Shown piece after piece: positions 7,748 through 16,865 of a stretch of 64,000 bases of DNA. This DNA comes from Nocardia testacea NBRC 100365. Lineage in GTDB: Bacteria; Actinomycetota; Actinomycetes; Mycobacteriales; Mycobacteriaceae. Position numbers and translations under genes: made by a program. Within the stretch, counting starts at the first letter, position 1. The number at the start of each line of letters is the position of its first letter. Where the stretch lies: contig NZ_BAGJ01000088.1 in NCBI RefSeq assembly GCF_000308775.1, positions 123,330-187,329 on the forward strand, read 5' to 3'. The notes under the pieces were generated by a model that did not search any database, was not told where the DNA came from, and worked only from the letters and a program-made list of their open reading frames with translations.

Positions 7748-9349
7748 ATGGCAGCAGACTGGTATCCCATGGACCAGTTGGTGCTGACATTCGTGATCCT
7801 GTTCGCCGCGGTTCTCGCCGAGGCGATCGGGCGGCGGATCGGTGTCGCCTCGGCGGTACTGATGACGCTGTTCGGAGTCGCGCTCGCCCTGCTGCCGTTC
7901 GTGCCGCCGATCGCGATACCCCCGCACCTGATCCTGCCGCTGGTCCTGCCCCCACTGCTCTACGCCGCGGCCCGGCGCACCTCGTGGCGTCAGTTCGCGG
8001 AGAACTGGGAACCCATCGTGCTGCGGGCCGTCGGACTGGTGCTGGCCACCGTGGCGGCGGTGGCCGCGGTGTTCCACGCGTGGTACCCGGGCCTGCCGGT
8101 GGCCGCGGCCGTCGTGCTCGGGGCCATCGTCGCACCACCGGATCCGGTGGCGGCGACCGCGCTGGCCGGTCGTCTCGGGTTGCCGCGCCGGCTGGTGGTG
8201 GTGCTCGGCGGCGAGGGCCTGTTCAACGACGTCACCGCGATCGTCGTCTACTCGGTCGCGGTCGACGCGGTGCTCACCGGGCATTTCTCGGGCCCGCGCG
8301 CGGCGGGGGAGTTCGTGGTGTCGGCCGTGGTCGCCGTGGTGGTCGGCCTGGCGCTGGGTATGGCGGGCAGCAGGCTCACCCGTTATCTGGCCGAGGCGAG
8401 CGGGCAGGTCGCGCTCAGCTTGCTGCTGCCGTTCGCGGCCTACGGTCTCGCGGAGTCCTGGGGTGGCTCGGGGGTGCTGTCGGTGCTGGTGTGCGCGCTG
8501 TATCTGACCGACGCGGTCACCGAATTCGCCGATGCCGACTACCGCGTGGTCGGTAACTCGTTCTGGGAGATCACCGAGCTGCTGATCAGCGGTTTCGCCT
8601 TCGGGCTCATCGGTCTGGAGCTGAGCGCGGTGCTCGCGGCCACCGGGAACAGCTGGCCGCAGCTGCTCGGGGGCGCGGGCGCGGTGCTGGCCGTCGTGGT
8701 GGGGTTGCGGCTCGTCTGGTTGCTGACGACCTGGTGGCTACGCGGGAAGTTGTGGCACGACGAGGACGCCGACGAGCCCCACACCTGGCGGGAGACGGTG
8801 GTGACGTGGTGGACCGGCATGCGCGGGGTGGCCACGGTGGCGCTGGCGCTGGCCATCCCGCTGTCCACCGAGGCGGGCGCGGATTTCCCGGGACGCACCG
8901 AGATCCTTTTCACGGCGTTCGCGGTGGTCCTTTTCACGCTGCTCGTACAGGGCCCGACGCTGCCGTTGGTCGTCCGGCTCACCGGTGTCCGCGCCGACAC
9001 CTCGGCCGAACGCCGGCTCGAGCGGCACCTGTGGGAGCGGGTGGTCCGGGCCGAACTGGCCCGCCTCGAGGAGTTGGCCGCTGCCGAGCAGGTACCCGAG
9101 GAACTCCACGAACGACTCCGGGAGGGTATCCGGCGCCGGCTGGCCCGGGCCGATCCGGAAGCGGCCGGCGAGGACGCGCGCGCCCGGGCCGAGCGGGAGG
9201 CGCGGATGACCGTGGCCGTCAGGCGGATCCGGGCCGAGGTGACCGAGGCCGGCCGGCGGGAGGCGCAGGCCGCGCGCCGGGAACCGGGTATGCCCCCGGA
9301 TCTGGTCGACCGGGTGACCAGGCGGCTGGATCTGGGGCCGGGACGGTGA
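7748..9349 (+). CDS. CPA1-family Na+/H+ antiporter
   Basis: A 533-residue plasma-membrane antiporter that would exchange Na+ (or K+) for protons in pH and salt homeostasis. About 12 hydrophobic segments fill residues 8-420. The family motifs are APPDPVAATALAGRLGLP (ion-binding segment; usually TDPV, here PDPV) and GGEGLFNDVTAIVVYS (the Asn-Asp of the CPA1 active site). The last ~110 residues form a charged, Arg/Glu-rich cytosolic helix region (RLEELAAAEQVPEEL...), as in many actinobacterial members. I chose the ATG at 7748 because GGAAGG lies 5 bases upstream; an ATG at 7769 would also work. Confidence 0.88.
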   Translation: MAADWYPMDQLVLTFVILFAAVLAEAIGRRIGVASAVLMTLFGVALALLPFVPPIAIPPHLILPLVLPPLLYAAARRTSWRQFAENWEPIVLRAVGLVLATVAAVAAVFHAWYPGLPVAAAVVLGAIVAPPDPVAATALAGRLGLPRRLVVVLGGEGLFNDVTAIVVYSVAVDAVLTGHFSGPRAAGEFVVSAVVAVVVGLALGMAGSRLTRYLAEASGQVALSLLLPFAAYGLAESWGGSGVLSVLVCALYLTDAVTEFADADYRVVGNSFWEITELLISGFAFGLIGLELSAVLAATGNSWPQLLGGAGAVLAVVVGLRLVWLLTTWWLRGKLWHDEDADEPHTWRETVVTWWTGMRGVATVALALAIPLSTEAGADFPGRTEILFTAFAVVLFTLLVQGPTLPLVVRLTGVRADTSAERRLERHLWERVVRAELARLEELAAAEQVPEELHERLREGIRRRLARADPEAAGEDARARAEREARMTVAVRRIRAEVTEAGRREAQAARREPGMPPDLVDRVTRRLDLGPGR

Positions 9350-9359
9350 TCCGCCCGGG

Positions 9360-10016
9360 TCACCGCCGCGCGGAATCGTGGATATAGCCGAGATCGGCCA
9401 GGAATTCGGTATACGCCGCGTGGCGGTCGGGCGCGCGCAGTACCGACGAAGGGTGCACCGTTCCGGTCACCCGGAAATCCGGACGCTCGACGAGGTGCCC
9501 ACGCAATGACCCGACAGTGGCCGACGGGCCCAGCACCGCCTTGGCCGCGACCGCGCCCAGGCAGACCACCAGATCCGGAGCGATCAGGTCGAGTTCGGAG
9601 GCCAGCCAGGCCGAGCACGCCACGACCTCGGTCCGGCTGGGCTGTTTGTGGATCCGGCGCTTGCCGCGTTCGGTGAATTTGAAATGTTTCACCGCGTTGG
9701 TGAGGTAGACCTCCGCACGCTGGAATCCGGCTTCCTCCAGCGCGCGGTCCAGCAGCCGCCCGGCCGGTCCCACGAACGGTTCTCCGCGTAGGTCCTCCTG
9801 GTCACCGGGTTGTTCGCCGACCATGACCACGGGGGCGTGCGCGGGTCCCGCGCCGAACACCGTCTGCGTGGCGTCACGATAGAGATCGCAGCCGCGGCAG
9901 TCCGCCGCCGCCGCGCGCAACTGCCCGAGGTCGGCGCCGCCGGGGACGAACTCGGCGGCGCCGACCGGTTTCGGTGCCCGGCGGCTGTTCGTGGCCGCGC
10001 GGGCGGCGGGGCTCAT
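9360..10016 (-). CDS. udgX: UdgX-type uracil-DNA glycosylase / uracil-crosslinking protein
   Basis: 218 residues. UdgX belongs to the family-4-like uracil-DNA glycosylases but forms a covalent bond to the abasic site after excising uracil. The diagnostic R-loop KRRIHKQPS is present, with the crosslinking histidine at residue 123. Four cysteines for the 4Fe-4S cluster are Cys40, Cys43, Cys134 and Cys152. The water-activating motif GEQPGDQEDLRGEPFVGPAG and the C-terminal VTGTVHPSSVLR complete the active site. The start at 10016 gives the usual family length, and it lies 8 bases after the stop of the small basic protein upstream. Confidence 0.92.
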   Translation of the reverse strand: MSPAARAATNSRRAPKPVGAAEFVPGGADLGQLRAAAADCRGCDLYRDATQTVFGAGPAHAPVVMVGEQPGDQEDLRGEPFVGPAGRLLDRALEEAGFQRAEVYLTNAVKHFKFTERGKRRIHKQPSRTEVVACSAWLASELDLIAPDLVVCLGAVAAKAVLGPSATVGSLRGHLVERPDFRVTGTVHPSSVLRAPDRHAAYTEFLADLGYIHDSARR

Positions 10017-10024
10017 CGGCGGGT

Positions 10025-10351
10025 CTACTTCCCCAGGGCTTCGGCCAGTTCGTTCTTGGTCATCTTGGAGCGCCCCTTGATATTGCGACTCTTGGCTTCG
10101 TTGTACAGCTGGTCCCGGGTCCGGCCCTTGGGCTTGTCGGTACCCGAGCGCAGGCCGCCGCGCCGCTGCGGTGACATATCGCGGGTGGAGGAGCGGCTGG
10201 CGGTCTTGGTTTGACCGGCCTGGGCGCGGTTCTTGTTGACCGTGCGCGCACCGATCTCCTTCGCCCGCTTCGTGCTCGCCCCTCGTTCCTTCGCCGAATC
10301 CTTGATGTGCTCGTACTGCCGTTCCTGTTTGTCGGTCCATTCCTTCGGCAT
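10025..10351 (-). CDS. Small basic protein with a Rho-N/SAP-like C-terminus
   Basis: 108 residues, highly charged and rich in Lys, Arg and Ser. The N-terminus (MPKEWTDKQERQYEHIKDSA) and a C-terminal helix-extended-helix (RDQLYNEAKSRNIKGRSKMT then KNELAEALGK) fit a conserved actinobacterial family often labelled plasmid stabilization protein or Rho-termination-factor N-terminal-like. The C-terminal block resembles nucleic-acid-binding SAP/Rho-N modules, so it may bind DNA or RNA. It is the first gene of a pair with udgX, 8 bases apart, which could suggest a role in DNA handling, but that is inference. Confidence 0.75.
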   Translation of the reverse strand: MPKEWTDKQERQYEHIKDSAKERGASTKRAKEIGARTVNKNRAQAGQTKTASRSSTRDMSPQRRGGLRSGTDKPKGRTRDQLYNEAKSRNIKGRSKMTKNELAEALGK

Positions 10352-10487
10352 GACACACCTCCTGTCTGCCCGGCCGTATACCCGCGCACAGCCGGGGCAA
10401 TCAGCATGCGGGTCGTCCGCGGGTCGTGGGCGTCCTACCCCGGCCGCGCGGTGATATGCAGAGGTTCGCGAAGTTCGGGCGGACCGG

Positions 10488-11000
10488 TTACCGCTCGGCC
10501 GGCTCTCCTGTCAGCGCGGCATGGTGATCGCGCATGGCGGCGACGAGCGCCGCGAGCACCCGGTGTGCGGCGGCGAGATCGGCGGTGGGCAGGCCGGCGA
10601 GCGCCGCGCGGGTGCGGCGGCCCAGCGGGTGGAAGAACTCACCGGCCACCGACATACCGTGGTCGGAATAGTGCAGTAGTACCCGCCGCCGGTCGCCCGG
10701 ATCGGTTTCGCGCTGGATATGGCCCGAGGCGATCATCCGTTCGATCAGGTAGGTGATGGCGGCCGGGGACAGGCCCATGAGTTCGCGCAGTTGTCCGGCG
10801 GTGAGCGGCCGGCCCTCGGCCTCGGCGGTGGCGATGTGGGTGAGCGCGCGGAAATCGTTGCTGCGCAGATCGTGCGAATGGGCGAACAGGTGCCCGATCT
10901 GCTCGGACACCGCGGTCAGCGCGCGGATATCGGCGGCGATCTCGGTTACGGCGTGTTCCCGGGTCGCGCTGTCCCTCTCCGCCGAGGGTTCGTGTGTCAC
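10488..11000 (-). CDS. MarR-family transcriptional regulator
   Basis: 170 residues. The winged-helix domain runs from about residue 40: RSNDFRALTHIATAEAEG, the recognition helix LTAGQLRELMGLSPAAITYL, and the wing HIQRETDPGDRRRVLL, which carries the DxR(R) motif typical of MarR proteins. The GTG at 11000 is preferred over the frame start at 11057 because AAAGGA lies just upstream of it and the extra residues look non-conserved. It is divergent from an MMPL exporter, and the space between carries a perfect 19-bp palindrome, so autoregulation with control of the exporter is likely. Confidence 0.87.
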   Translation of the reverse strand: MTHEPSAERDSATREHAVTEIAADIRALTAVSEQIGHLFAHSHDLRSNDFRALTHIATAEAEGRPLTAGQLRELMGLSPAAITYLIERMIASGHIQRETDPGDRRRVLLHYSDHGMSVAGEFFHPLGRRTRAALAGLPTADLAAAHRVLAALVAAMRDHHAALTGEPAER

Positions 11001-11067
11001 CTGCGCCGTCCTTTCCCTGATTCCGCTCGCAAGAGTGTAGGTGGCCCGGGGCGCCAACCTTGCCTAT

Positions 11068-11086
11068 TATTTCAGTTTCTGAAATA
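11068..11086. promoter_or_regulatory. Palindromic operator between marR and the MMPL gene
   Basis: TATTTCAG-ttt-CTGAAATA is a perfect inverted repeat of 8-bp arms with a 3-bp spacer. It stands out as A/T-rich in a G/C-rich intergenic stretch and ends 8 bases before the MMPL GTG. Position and size fit a MarR dimer site. Confidence 0.7.
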
Positions 11087-11094
11087 GTTGCCGC

Positions 11095-13179
11095 GTGAAT
11101 GCCTGGGAACGCTTCGCCTCCGTGGTCACCGGCCGTCGCTCGTGGGTCCTGCTCGTCGCCGTCCTCGCCGCCGCCTGCGCGGTGATCGTGGGCGTCGGCG
11201 GTAACGACGACGCGGGCCGGGCGCCGACCTCGCTGCCGCAGGACTCCGAAGCCGCGCGGGTCGAGGCCGCGGTGGCCCGGTTCCCGGGCGGCCGGGACGC
11301 GCCGGCGATCCTGGTGGTCACCCGGGCCGACGGCGGGGAACTGACCGAATCCGACCGTGCCGCCGCCACCGAGACGGTCCGGGAAGTCTCCGGCACCGGC
11401 GCGGACGCGCTCGTGGTCGCGCCGGACGGTAGGGCGGCGCTGGGGCGCGCCACGGTCTCCGCCGACCTCGACGGTGCGGACCTGGCCACCGAGATCGACC
11501 GGCTGCGCCGGATGGCCGCGCAGCACGCGCCCCCCGGACTGACCGTGCAGATCACCGGCGGCCCGGCGTTCGGCGCCGATATCGCCGACTCCTTCGCCGG
11601 CGCGGACGTGACCCTGCTGGCCGTCACCGCGCTGGTGGTCGCGCTGCTGCTCATCGTCACCTATCGCTCACCGGTGCTGTGGCTGGTACCGCTGCTGGTC
11701 ATCGGTCTCGCCGACCGGACGGCCACGAGTATCGGCACGGCGCTCGCCCGCGTCACCGACCTCTCCTTCGACGGTTCCACCGCGGGCATCACCAGCGTCC
11801 TGGTGTTCGGTGCGGGCACCAATTACGCGCTGCTGCTCGTCTCGCGGTACCGCGACGAACTGCACGGGCGCGGCGAGCACCGCGACGCGCTGCGCGCGGC
11901 CGTCCGCCGCGCCGGGCCGGCGATTCTGGCCAGCAATGTGACCGTGGTGCTGGCACTGTGCACGCTGCTGCTCGCGACACTGCCCAATACGCGTTCGCTC
12001 GGCCTCATGGCGGCCGCCGGCCTGCTGGTGGCGGTGGTCTTCGTCCTGCTGGCGCTCCCGCCCGCCCTCGCCCTGTGCGGCCGGAAGATCTTCTGGCCCT
12101 TCGTTCCGCACGCGAGTGCCGACGGGACCGCGGCGCACGGCGTGTGGCATCGGATCGCGACCCGGGTGGTCGCCCGGCCCGCCGTGGTCGCCGGCGGGGC
12201 GATCGCGCTGCTGGTCGTCTGCGCGGCGGGTCTGACCGGTGCGGATATCGGGCTGTCGCAGACCGAGCAGTTCCGGGTCCGGGCCGAATCGGTGGACGGG
12301 CTGGACACCCTCGCCGCCCATTTCCCTTCCGGCGCGTCCGATCCGACTGTCGTGCTCACCCGGCACGACGCCGCCGCGGCGGTCCGTCCCGCGCTGGAGA
12401 CCGCTGCGGGCGTATCCGGTGTGATGCCCGGCGGCAGCCACGAGGGAATGGACCGGTGGCTGGTCACCCTAGAGGCCGCGCCCGAATCCGAGGCGGCCTA
12501 CACCACGATCGAACAATTGCGCGGCGCGCTGGCCGCGATTCCCGGCGCCGAGGCCATGGTCGGTGGCAGTGACGCGAAAGCGCTCGACACCCGCGACGCC
12601 GCCCGGCACGACCAACTGCTGGTGATCCCGCTGATCCTGCTCGTGGTCTTCGCGGTACTGCTCGTCCTGCTGCGGGCGCTGCCCGCCGCGGTCCTGCTGA
12701 TCGGCGTCACCGTGCTGAGCGCACTGGCCGCGCTGGGCCTGGGCAGCATGGTGAGCGCACATCTGTTCGGTTTTCCCGCACTGGATACGACGGTGCCGCT
12801 GTTCGCCTTCCTGTTCCTGGTGGCGCTGGGTATCGACTACACGATCTTCCTGGTGACCAGAGCCCGGGAGGAGACGCCGGGTCACGGCACCGTCGACGGT
12901 ATGGTGCGCGCGGTCTCGGCGACCGGCGCCGTGATCACCAGTGCCGGGATCGTGTTGGCCGCGGTGTTCTGCGTCCTGGGTGTGCTGCCGCTTATCACGC
13001 TGACCCAGCTCGGCATCATCGTCGGCATCGGCATTGTGCTCGATACCTTCCTGGTGCGCACCGTCGTCATTCCCGCGCTGTTCGCCCTGGTGGGCCCGAA
13101 GGTGTGGTGGCCCAGCGGTTTCGGCGGCGAGACGCGCCCCGCGCCTGCCGCCGACCTCGCGGAGCAGCGGCAGTGGTAG
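11095..13179 (+). CDS. MMPL/RND-superfamily membrane transporter
   Basis: 694 residues with the duplicated RND layout: TM1 (residues 17-37), a soluble extracytoplasmic domain (~40-165), five to six TM segments (~168-330), a second soluble domain (~380-500) and five further TM segments. The paired proton-relay-type motifs are FGAGTNYALLLVSRYRDEL and ALGIDYTIFLVTRAREE. MMPL proteins export lipids, siderophores or drugs across the plasma membrane. It begins at a GTG, 8 bases after the palindrome, and is probably repressed by the divergent MarR protein. It is shorter than the ~950-residue lipid-exporting MmpL proteins and closer to Streptomyces drug-type members. Confidence 0.88.
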   Translation: MNAWERFASVVTGRRSWVLLVAVLAAACAVIVGVGGNDDAGRAPTSLPQDSEAARVEAAVARFPGGRDAPAILVVTRADGGELTESDRAAATETVREVSGTGADALVVAPDGRAALGRATVSADLDGADLATEIDRLRRMAAQHAPPGLTVQITGGPAFGADIADSFAGADVTLLAVTALVVALLLIVTYRSPVLWLVPLLVIGLADRTATSIGTALARVTDLSFDGSTAGITSVLVFGAGTNYALLLVSRYRDELHGRGEHRDALRAAVRRAGPAILASNVTVVLALCTLLLATLPNTRSLGLMAAAGLLVAVVFVLLALPPALALCGRKIFWPFVPHASADGTAAHGVWHRIATRVVARPAVVAGGAIALLVVCAAGLTGADIGLSQTEQFRVRAESVDGLDTLAAHFPSGASDPTVVLTRHDAAAAVRPALETAAGVSGVMPGGSHEGMDRWLVTLEAAPESEAAYTTIEQLRGALAAIPGAEAMVGGSDAKALDTRDAARHDQLLVIPLILLVVFAVLLVLLRALPAAVLLIGVTVLSALAALGLGSMVSAHLFGFPALDTTVPLFAFLFLVALGIDYTIFLVTRAREETPGHGTVDGMVRAVSATGAVITSAGIVLAAVFCVLGVLPLITLTQLGIIVGIGIVLDTFLVRTVVIPALFALVGPKVWWPSGFGGETRPAPAADLAEQRQW

Positions 13180-13227
13180 CGGAGCCGCTCGCCGGTAAGT
13201 GAGTCACCCCCGATTCACACTATTCTG

Positions 13228-13246
13228 ATAGGTAAGGCTAACCTGA
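13228..13246. promoter_or_regulatory. IdeR/DtxR-like iron box
   Basis: ATAGGTAAGGCTAACCTGA differs in about three positions from the mycobacterial IdeR consensus TTAGGTTAGGCTAACCTAA. It lies 40 bases upstream of the first gene of the ABC-transporter operon, in the right place to repress it when iron is plentiful. Confidence 0.75.
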
Positions 13247-13285
13247 ATCCTGTTTGTACGATTCACAGGCAGGACGGTAGAGCGC

Positions 13286-14428
13286 ATGGCATCGAATATG
13301 CAGCGTGCACGGCGGTGGAAGCGGAGCTTGCCGCCACGGCGATGGATGGTCGCCGGCATGATCGGGGCGCTCGCGCTGACCACCGGGTGCTCGACCCGGG
13401 AAGCGCAGACCGAGGACGCGGCCGCCACCGGCGCGCTGTCCATCGTCGATCAGCGGGGTGAGACCGTCACATTGGACGGTCCGGCGGACAAGGTGGCGTT
13501 CACCGTGATGCCGGCGCCGTCGATCTTCGCCGCGGTCGACCGCGGTTACGACCGCATCGTGGGCATCAATCAGTCGACCCTGGTGGCGAACCGGGGCGGC
13601 ATGTTCGCCACCATGTTCCCCGATTCGGCCGATTCGGCCGTCGTCGCGGGCAACGATTTCGTGCCGAATGTGGAAACCCTGCTGCAACTCGACCCCGATG
13701 TGGTGGTGCAGTGGGGCGACCGGGATTCCGAGGTCACCGCGCCGATCGAGGCGGCGGGTTTCCCTGTGGTGGGCCTGAAATACGGTACCCAGGACGATCT
13801 CGAACAGTGGATCACCCTGTTCGCGCAGATCGCGGGTAAGCCCGAACGCGGCCGGGAACTCGTCGACTGGCAGCACACCGAACAGTCCGAGATGCGCGCC
13901 CAGGTGGCGGCGCAGACGGCACCGCGGCCCCGCGCGATGATCCTGTCCCGCACCGGCGACACCTACAGCACCACCAGCGCCAAGGGATACGACGGCTTCC
14001 AATTCGACCTCGTGGGCGCCGACCTGGTGACCAAGGGCTTCGTTTCCGAGTCCGGGCAGGTGAGCCCCGAGCAGATCCTGGCCTGGAACCCCGAGGTCAT
14101 CATGCTCAGTGGATTCGACCAGAGCACACCCGCCGATATCTACGCCGATCCCCGGCTGTCCGGTGTCAGCGCGGTGCAGAACAAGCGCGTCTACAAGACC
14201 CCGCTCGGCGGTTACCGGTGGCAGGTGCCGAGCGCGGAGTCCCCGCTGATGTGGCAGTGGATGCACCGGATCCTGTACCCCGCCGCGCGTGACGGGCAGT
14301 TCCGCGCCGAGATCCGGGCCGCCTTCGACGACCTGTTCGCGTACCGCATCTCCGACGAGGAGATCGATCAGGTGCTGCGTCTGGACCTGAACAAGGACGC
14401 CGCGGGTTATGACCAGTTCCTCCGCTGA
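13286..14428 (+). CDS. Iron-siderophore-type ABC transporter substrate-binding lipoprotein
   Basis: 380 residues. An arginine-rich start and hydrophobic helix lead to the lipobox LTTGCS with the lipidated cysteine at residue 35. The mature part is a class III periplasmic-binding protein: GETVTLDGPADKVAF, IVGINQST, LLQLDPDVVVQWGD and LAWNPEVIMLSGF are the usual blocks of FepB/FecB-like proteins. It would capture a metal chelate outside the membrane and pass it to the BtuC-like permease encoded next (overlap 20 bases). The IdeR-like box upstream suggests induction under iron starvation. Whether the ligand is a siderophore, haem, cobamide or other metallophore cannot be decided. Confidence 0.85.
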   Translation: MASNMQRARRWKRSLPPRRWMVAGMIGALALTTGCSTREAQTEDAAATGALSIVDQRGETVTLDGPADKVAFTVMPAPSIFAAVDRGYDRIVGINQSTLVANRGGMFATMFPDSADSAVVAGNDFVPNVETLLQLDPDVVVQWGDRDSEVTAPIEAAGFPVVGLKYGTQDDLEQWITLFAQIAGKPERGRELVDWQHTEQSEMRAQVAAQTAPRPRAMILSRTGDTYSTTSAKGYDGFQFDLVGADLVTKGFVSESGQVSPEQILAWNPEVIMLSGFDQSTPADIYADPRLSGVSAVQNKRVYKTPLGGYRWQVPSAESPLMWQWMHRILYPAARDGQFRAEIRAAFDDLFAYRISDEEIDQVLRLDLNKDAAGYDQFLR

Positions 14429-15503
14429 CCAGGCGGCGGTCGCGGCGCCGGAAGTTCCGGCGCCGCGCCGCGCGCGCTTCGACAAGCGCCTGCTCGCGAT
14501 CCCGGGCTTCCTGGTCCTGCTGATCGTGGTGGCGCTCGCCGCGCTCGCGGTGGGCCGCTACACCGTGCCGCCGAACGAGATCGTGCGCATCCTGCTGGGC
14601 CAGGTGTTTCCGCTGGAACAGACCTGGTACGCGCAGGAACGCACCGTGGTGCTGGATGTGCGGCTACCCCGGGTGCTGCTGTCGATCCTGCTGGGTGCCG
14701 GCCTAGCGCTCACCGGCGCGGTCATGCAGGCCGTGTTCCGCAATCCGCTGGCCAGCGCCCAGGTGCTGGGTGTGTCCTCGGGTGCCTCCTTCGGCGGCGT
14801 GCTGATCCTGCTCGCCGGATTCGGTGGCGCCGCACTGGTCGGCGGGGCCTTCCTGGGTGGCGTGCTGGCGCTGGTGCTGGTGGTGGCGATCGCCCGGGCG
14901 GTACCCGGCGCGCCGCTGCTGATGATCGTGCTCGGCGGCACCGTGGTGGGCGCGATGTTCCAGGCGATGGTCTCGTTCATCACCTATATCGCCGACCCCT
15001 ACAGCGAACTGCCCTCGATCGTGTTCTGGCTCATGGGTTCACTGGCGACGGCGACCTACTCCAAGGTGCTCACCGCCGCGATCCCGATCGTGGCGGCGGG
15101 CGTGGTGGTGCTCGCGCTGCGCTGGCGGCTCAATATTCTCGCGATGGGCGACGAGGACGCCACCGCACTGGGCCTGAACCCGGCGCGGCTGCGCAATTTC
15201 CTGCTGCTGTGCGTCGCGCTGATCACCGCGGGTTCGGTCTCGGTCGCCGGGGTGATCGGCTGGGTCGGCCTGGTGGTCCCGCATCTGGTGCGCATGATGG
15301 TCGGCACCGACAATCGGATGGTGCTGCCGGTCAGCGCATTGCTCGGGGCCGCCTATCTGACTCTGATCGATACCCTCTCGCGCACCCTGAGCACCGCCGA
15401 GATCCCCATCGGTATCCTCACCGCCATCATCGGCGCCCCGTTCTTCGTGATGTTGCTGATCCGCAACCGTTCCCGCCTGTGGGGTGCCGATGCTCGAGGC
15501 TGA
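14409..15503 (+). CDS. FecCD/BtuC-family ABC transporter permease
   Basis: 364 residues with about ten membrane segments after a short cytosolic lead. Family landmarks are RLPRVLLSILLGAGLALTGAVM near residues 80-101, QAVFRNPLASAQVLGVSSGA, and the ATPase-contacting GVIGWVGLVVPHLVRMMVG. It forms the channel through which the lipoprotein's ligand crosses the plasma membrane, acting as a homodimer. The ATG at 14409 lies inside the preceding gene and its stop lies 20 bases beyond the next gene's GTG, so the three transport genes are tightly coupled. Confidence 0.9.
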   Translation: MTSSSADQAAVAAPEVPAPRRARFDKRLLAIPGFLVLLIVVALAALAVGRYTVPPNEIVRILLGQVFPLEQTWYAQERTVVLDVRLPRVLLSILLGAGLALTGAVMQAVFRNPLASAQVLGVSSGASFGGVLILLAGFGGAALVGGAFLGGVLALVLVVAIARAVPGAPLLMIVLGGTVVGAMFQAMVSFITYIADPYSELPSIVFWLMGSLATATYSKVLTAAIPIVAAGVVVLALRWRLNILAMGDEDATALGLNPARLRNFLLLCVALITAGSVSVAGVIGWVGLVVPHLVRMMVGTDNRMVLPVSALLGAAYLTLIDTLSRTLSTAEIPIGILTAIIGAPFFVMLLIRNRSRLWGADARG

Positions 15504-16245
15504 TTCGCTCTCCTACCGCTATTCGACCAAGGGGCCGTGGATCTTTCGCGGTGTCTCGGTCCGCGCCGCCGCCGGCGAGGTGTTCGCCGTGCTCGGACCG
15601 AACGCCCGCGGCAAGACCACCCTGCTCAAATGCCTGGCGGGCCTCATCCGGCCGGTGTCCGGTTCGGTCGAAGCCTCCGGCCCGGTGGGTTATGTCCCGC
15701 AGAGCCATTCGGTCGTGTTCTCGTTCTCGGTGCTCGATATCGTGCTCATGGGCCGGGCCCGCACGGTGAAGATCTACCGCACTCCCACGGCCGTCGATCG
15801 CGCCGCCGCCCGCGAGGCGCTGCGCCGGGTGGGCGTATCGCATCTCGCCGACCGCGACTACACCGCACTCAGCGGAGGCGAGCGGCAGCTGGTGCTCATC
15901 GCCCGGGCGCTGGTCTCCGACTGCGACACCATCGTGCTCGACGAACCCGCGGCCGCCCTGGATCTGCGGAACCAGGCCCAGGTACTGACCGTTCTCCGCG
16001 CGCTGGCCGACGAGGGGATGGCGGTCGTGATGACCACCCACCATCCCGATCACGCCCTGCACGTGGCCGAACGCTCGATGCTGATGGTCGCCGCCGACGA
16101 TCGGCGTCTCGGTCCGACCCGCGAACTGCTGACCGGCGCACTGCTGTCGGAAATGTACGGCGTGCCGATCGTCACCGCCGATATCGAGACACCGAGCGCG
16201 GTCCGGCGGCTCACCGTGCCGGATTTCGGGCGGGGGATCTCGTGA
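15484..16245 (+). CDS. ABC transporter ATP-binding protein (FepC/BtuD-like)
   Basis: 253 residues with all nucleotide-binding motifs: Walker A GPNARGKTT (residues ~38-46; Ala replaces the usual Gly), Q-loop VPQSHSVVF, signature ALSGGERQLV, Walker B CDTIVLDEP, and switch His in TTHHPDHAL. It powers the adjacent BtuC-like permease. The GTG at 15484 overlaps the permease; an ATG two codons on is an equal candidate, with GGGG shortly before it. The stop overlaps the next start (GTGA). Confidence 0.88.
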   Translation: MPMLEADSLSYRYSTKGPWIFRGVSVRAAAGEVFAVLGPNARGKTTLLKCLAGLIRPVSGSVEASGPVGYVPQSHSVVFSFSVLDIVLMGRARTVKIYRTPTAVDRAAAREALRRVGVSHLADRDYTALSGGERQLVLIARALVSDCDTIVLDEPAAALDLRNQAQVLTVLRALADEGMAVVMTTHHPDHALHVAERSMLMVAADDRRLGPTRELLTGALLSEMYGVPIVTADIETPSAVRRLTVPDFGRGIS

Positions 16246-16865
16246 CGGTACTGAAAGCCGTGATGGCACCGCGCACCGGCGAGTACGCCGGGAGATTTCG
16301 TGAAGTCGACGTCTACGACCTGCCAGGGGAGTGCACCGGCGAAGTCACCGGTCTCTACCTGACCGGCGACGTGGACCAGGAATACCTGGCCGGACAGCGG
16401 CCGCTGCTCGATTCTTTCGCCGGGCGCGGCGGGCGGATCGTGGTGAACGGGCATGTGCAGCGGGTTTTCCTCGACGGGCTGACGAGATGGCGCAAGCTGG
16501 AGTTCCGCAATCCGCGCGACCTCGCGTTGACGCGGGTGAGCGAACATCCGGTGTGGGCCGGCACCGATCCGAAATCGTTCCTGTACAACACCGGCACCCG
16601 CGGGCCCGTCCCGTTCGCGGAACTGGAACGTATCGGTGTCGCCGGATTCTACGGGCGCGGTTGCTATCCGGACCTGCCCGAGCAGGCCCGGATAGTCCAC
16701 ACCATCGGCCGCACCCGCGCACCGATCGACTACGACTACCCACTCGGCGCCGGCCGGGTCCTGGTCCACGGCGGCAACGATCTGCTGCAATTCGCCGGCG
16801 CCGACCGAGGTACCGCGCGGCTGCTCCCGCAACTGCTGCGCTGGCTGGAGGGCGACGATGACTGA
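16242..16865 (+). CDS. Glutamine-amidotransferase-like (ThuA-type) protein, first of two
   Basis: 207 residues, soluble. The order VTGLYLTGDVDQEYLAGQRPLLDSFAGRGGRIVVNGH resembles the core strands of class I glutamine-amidotransferase/ThuA-like Rossmann folds, where the nucleophile elbow would follow a VxxGH-like strand; no canonical catalytic Cys is seen there. The protein therefore looks like a non-amidotransferase member of the fold. It overlaps the ATPase stop by four bases and the next gene by eight, so it belongs to the iron-box operon. The fold assignment is a weak inference from pattern, not a family match. Confidence 0.5.
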   Translation: MTVLKAVMAPRTGEYAGRFREVDVYDLPGECTGEVTGLYLTGDVDQEYLAGQRPLLDSFAGRGGRIVVNGHVQRVFLDGLTRWRKLEFRNPRDLALTRVSEHPVWAGTDPKSFLYNTGTRGPVPFAELERIGVAGFYGRGCYPDLPEQARIVHTIGRTRAPIDYDYPLGAGRVLVHGGNDLLQFAGADRGTARLLPQLLRWLEGDDD

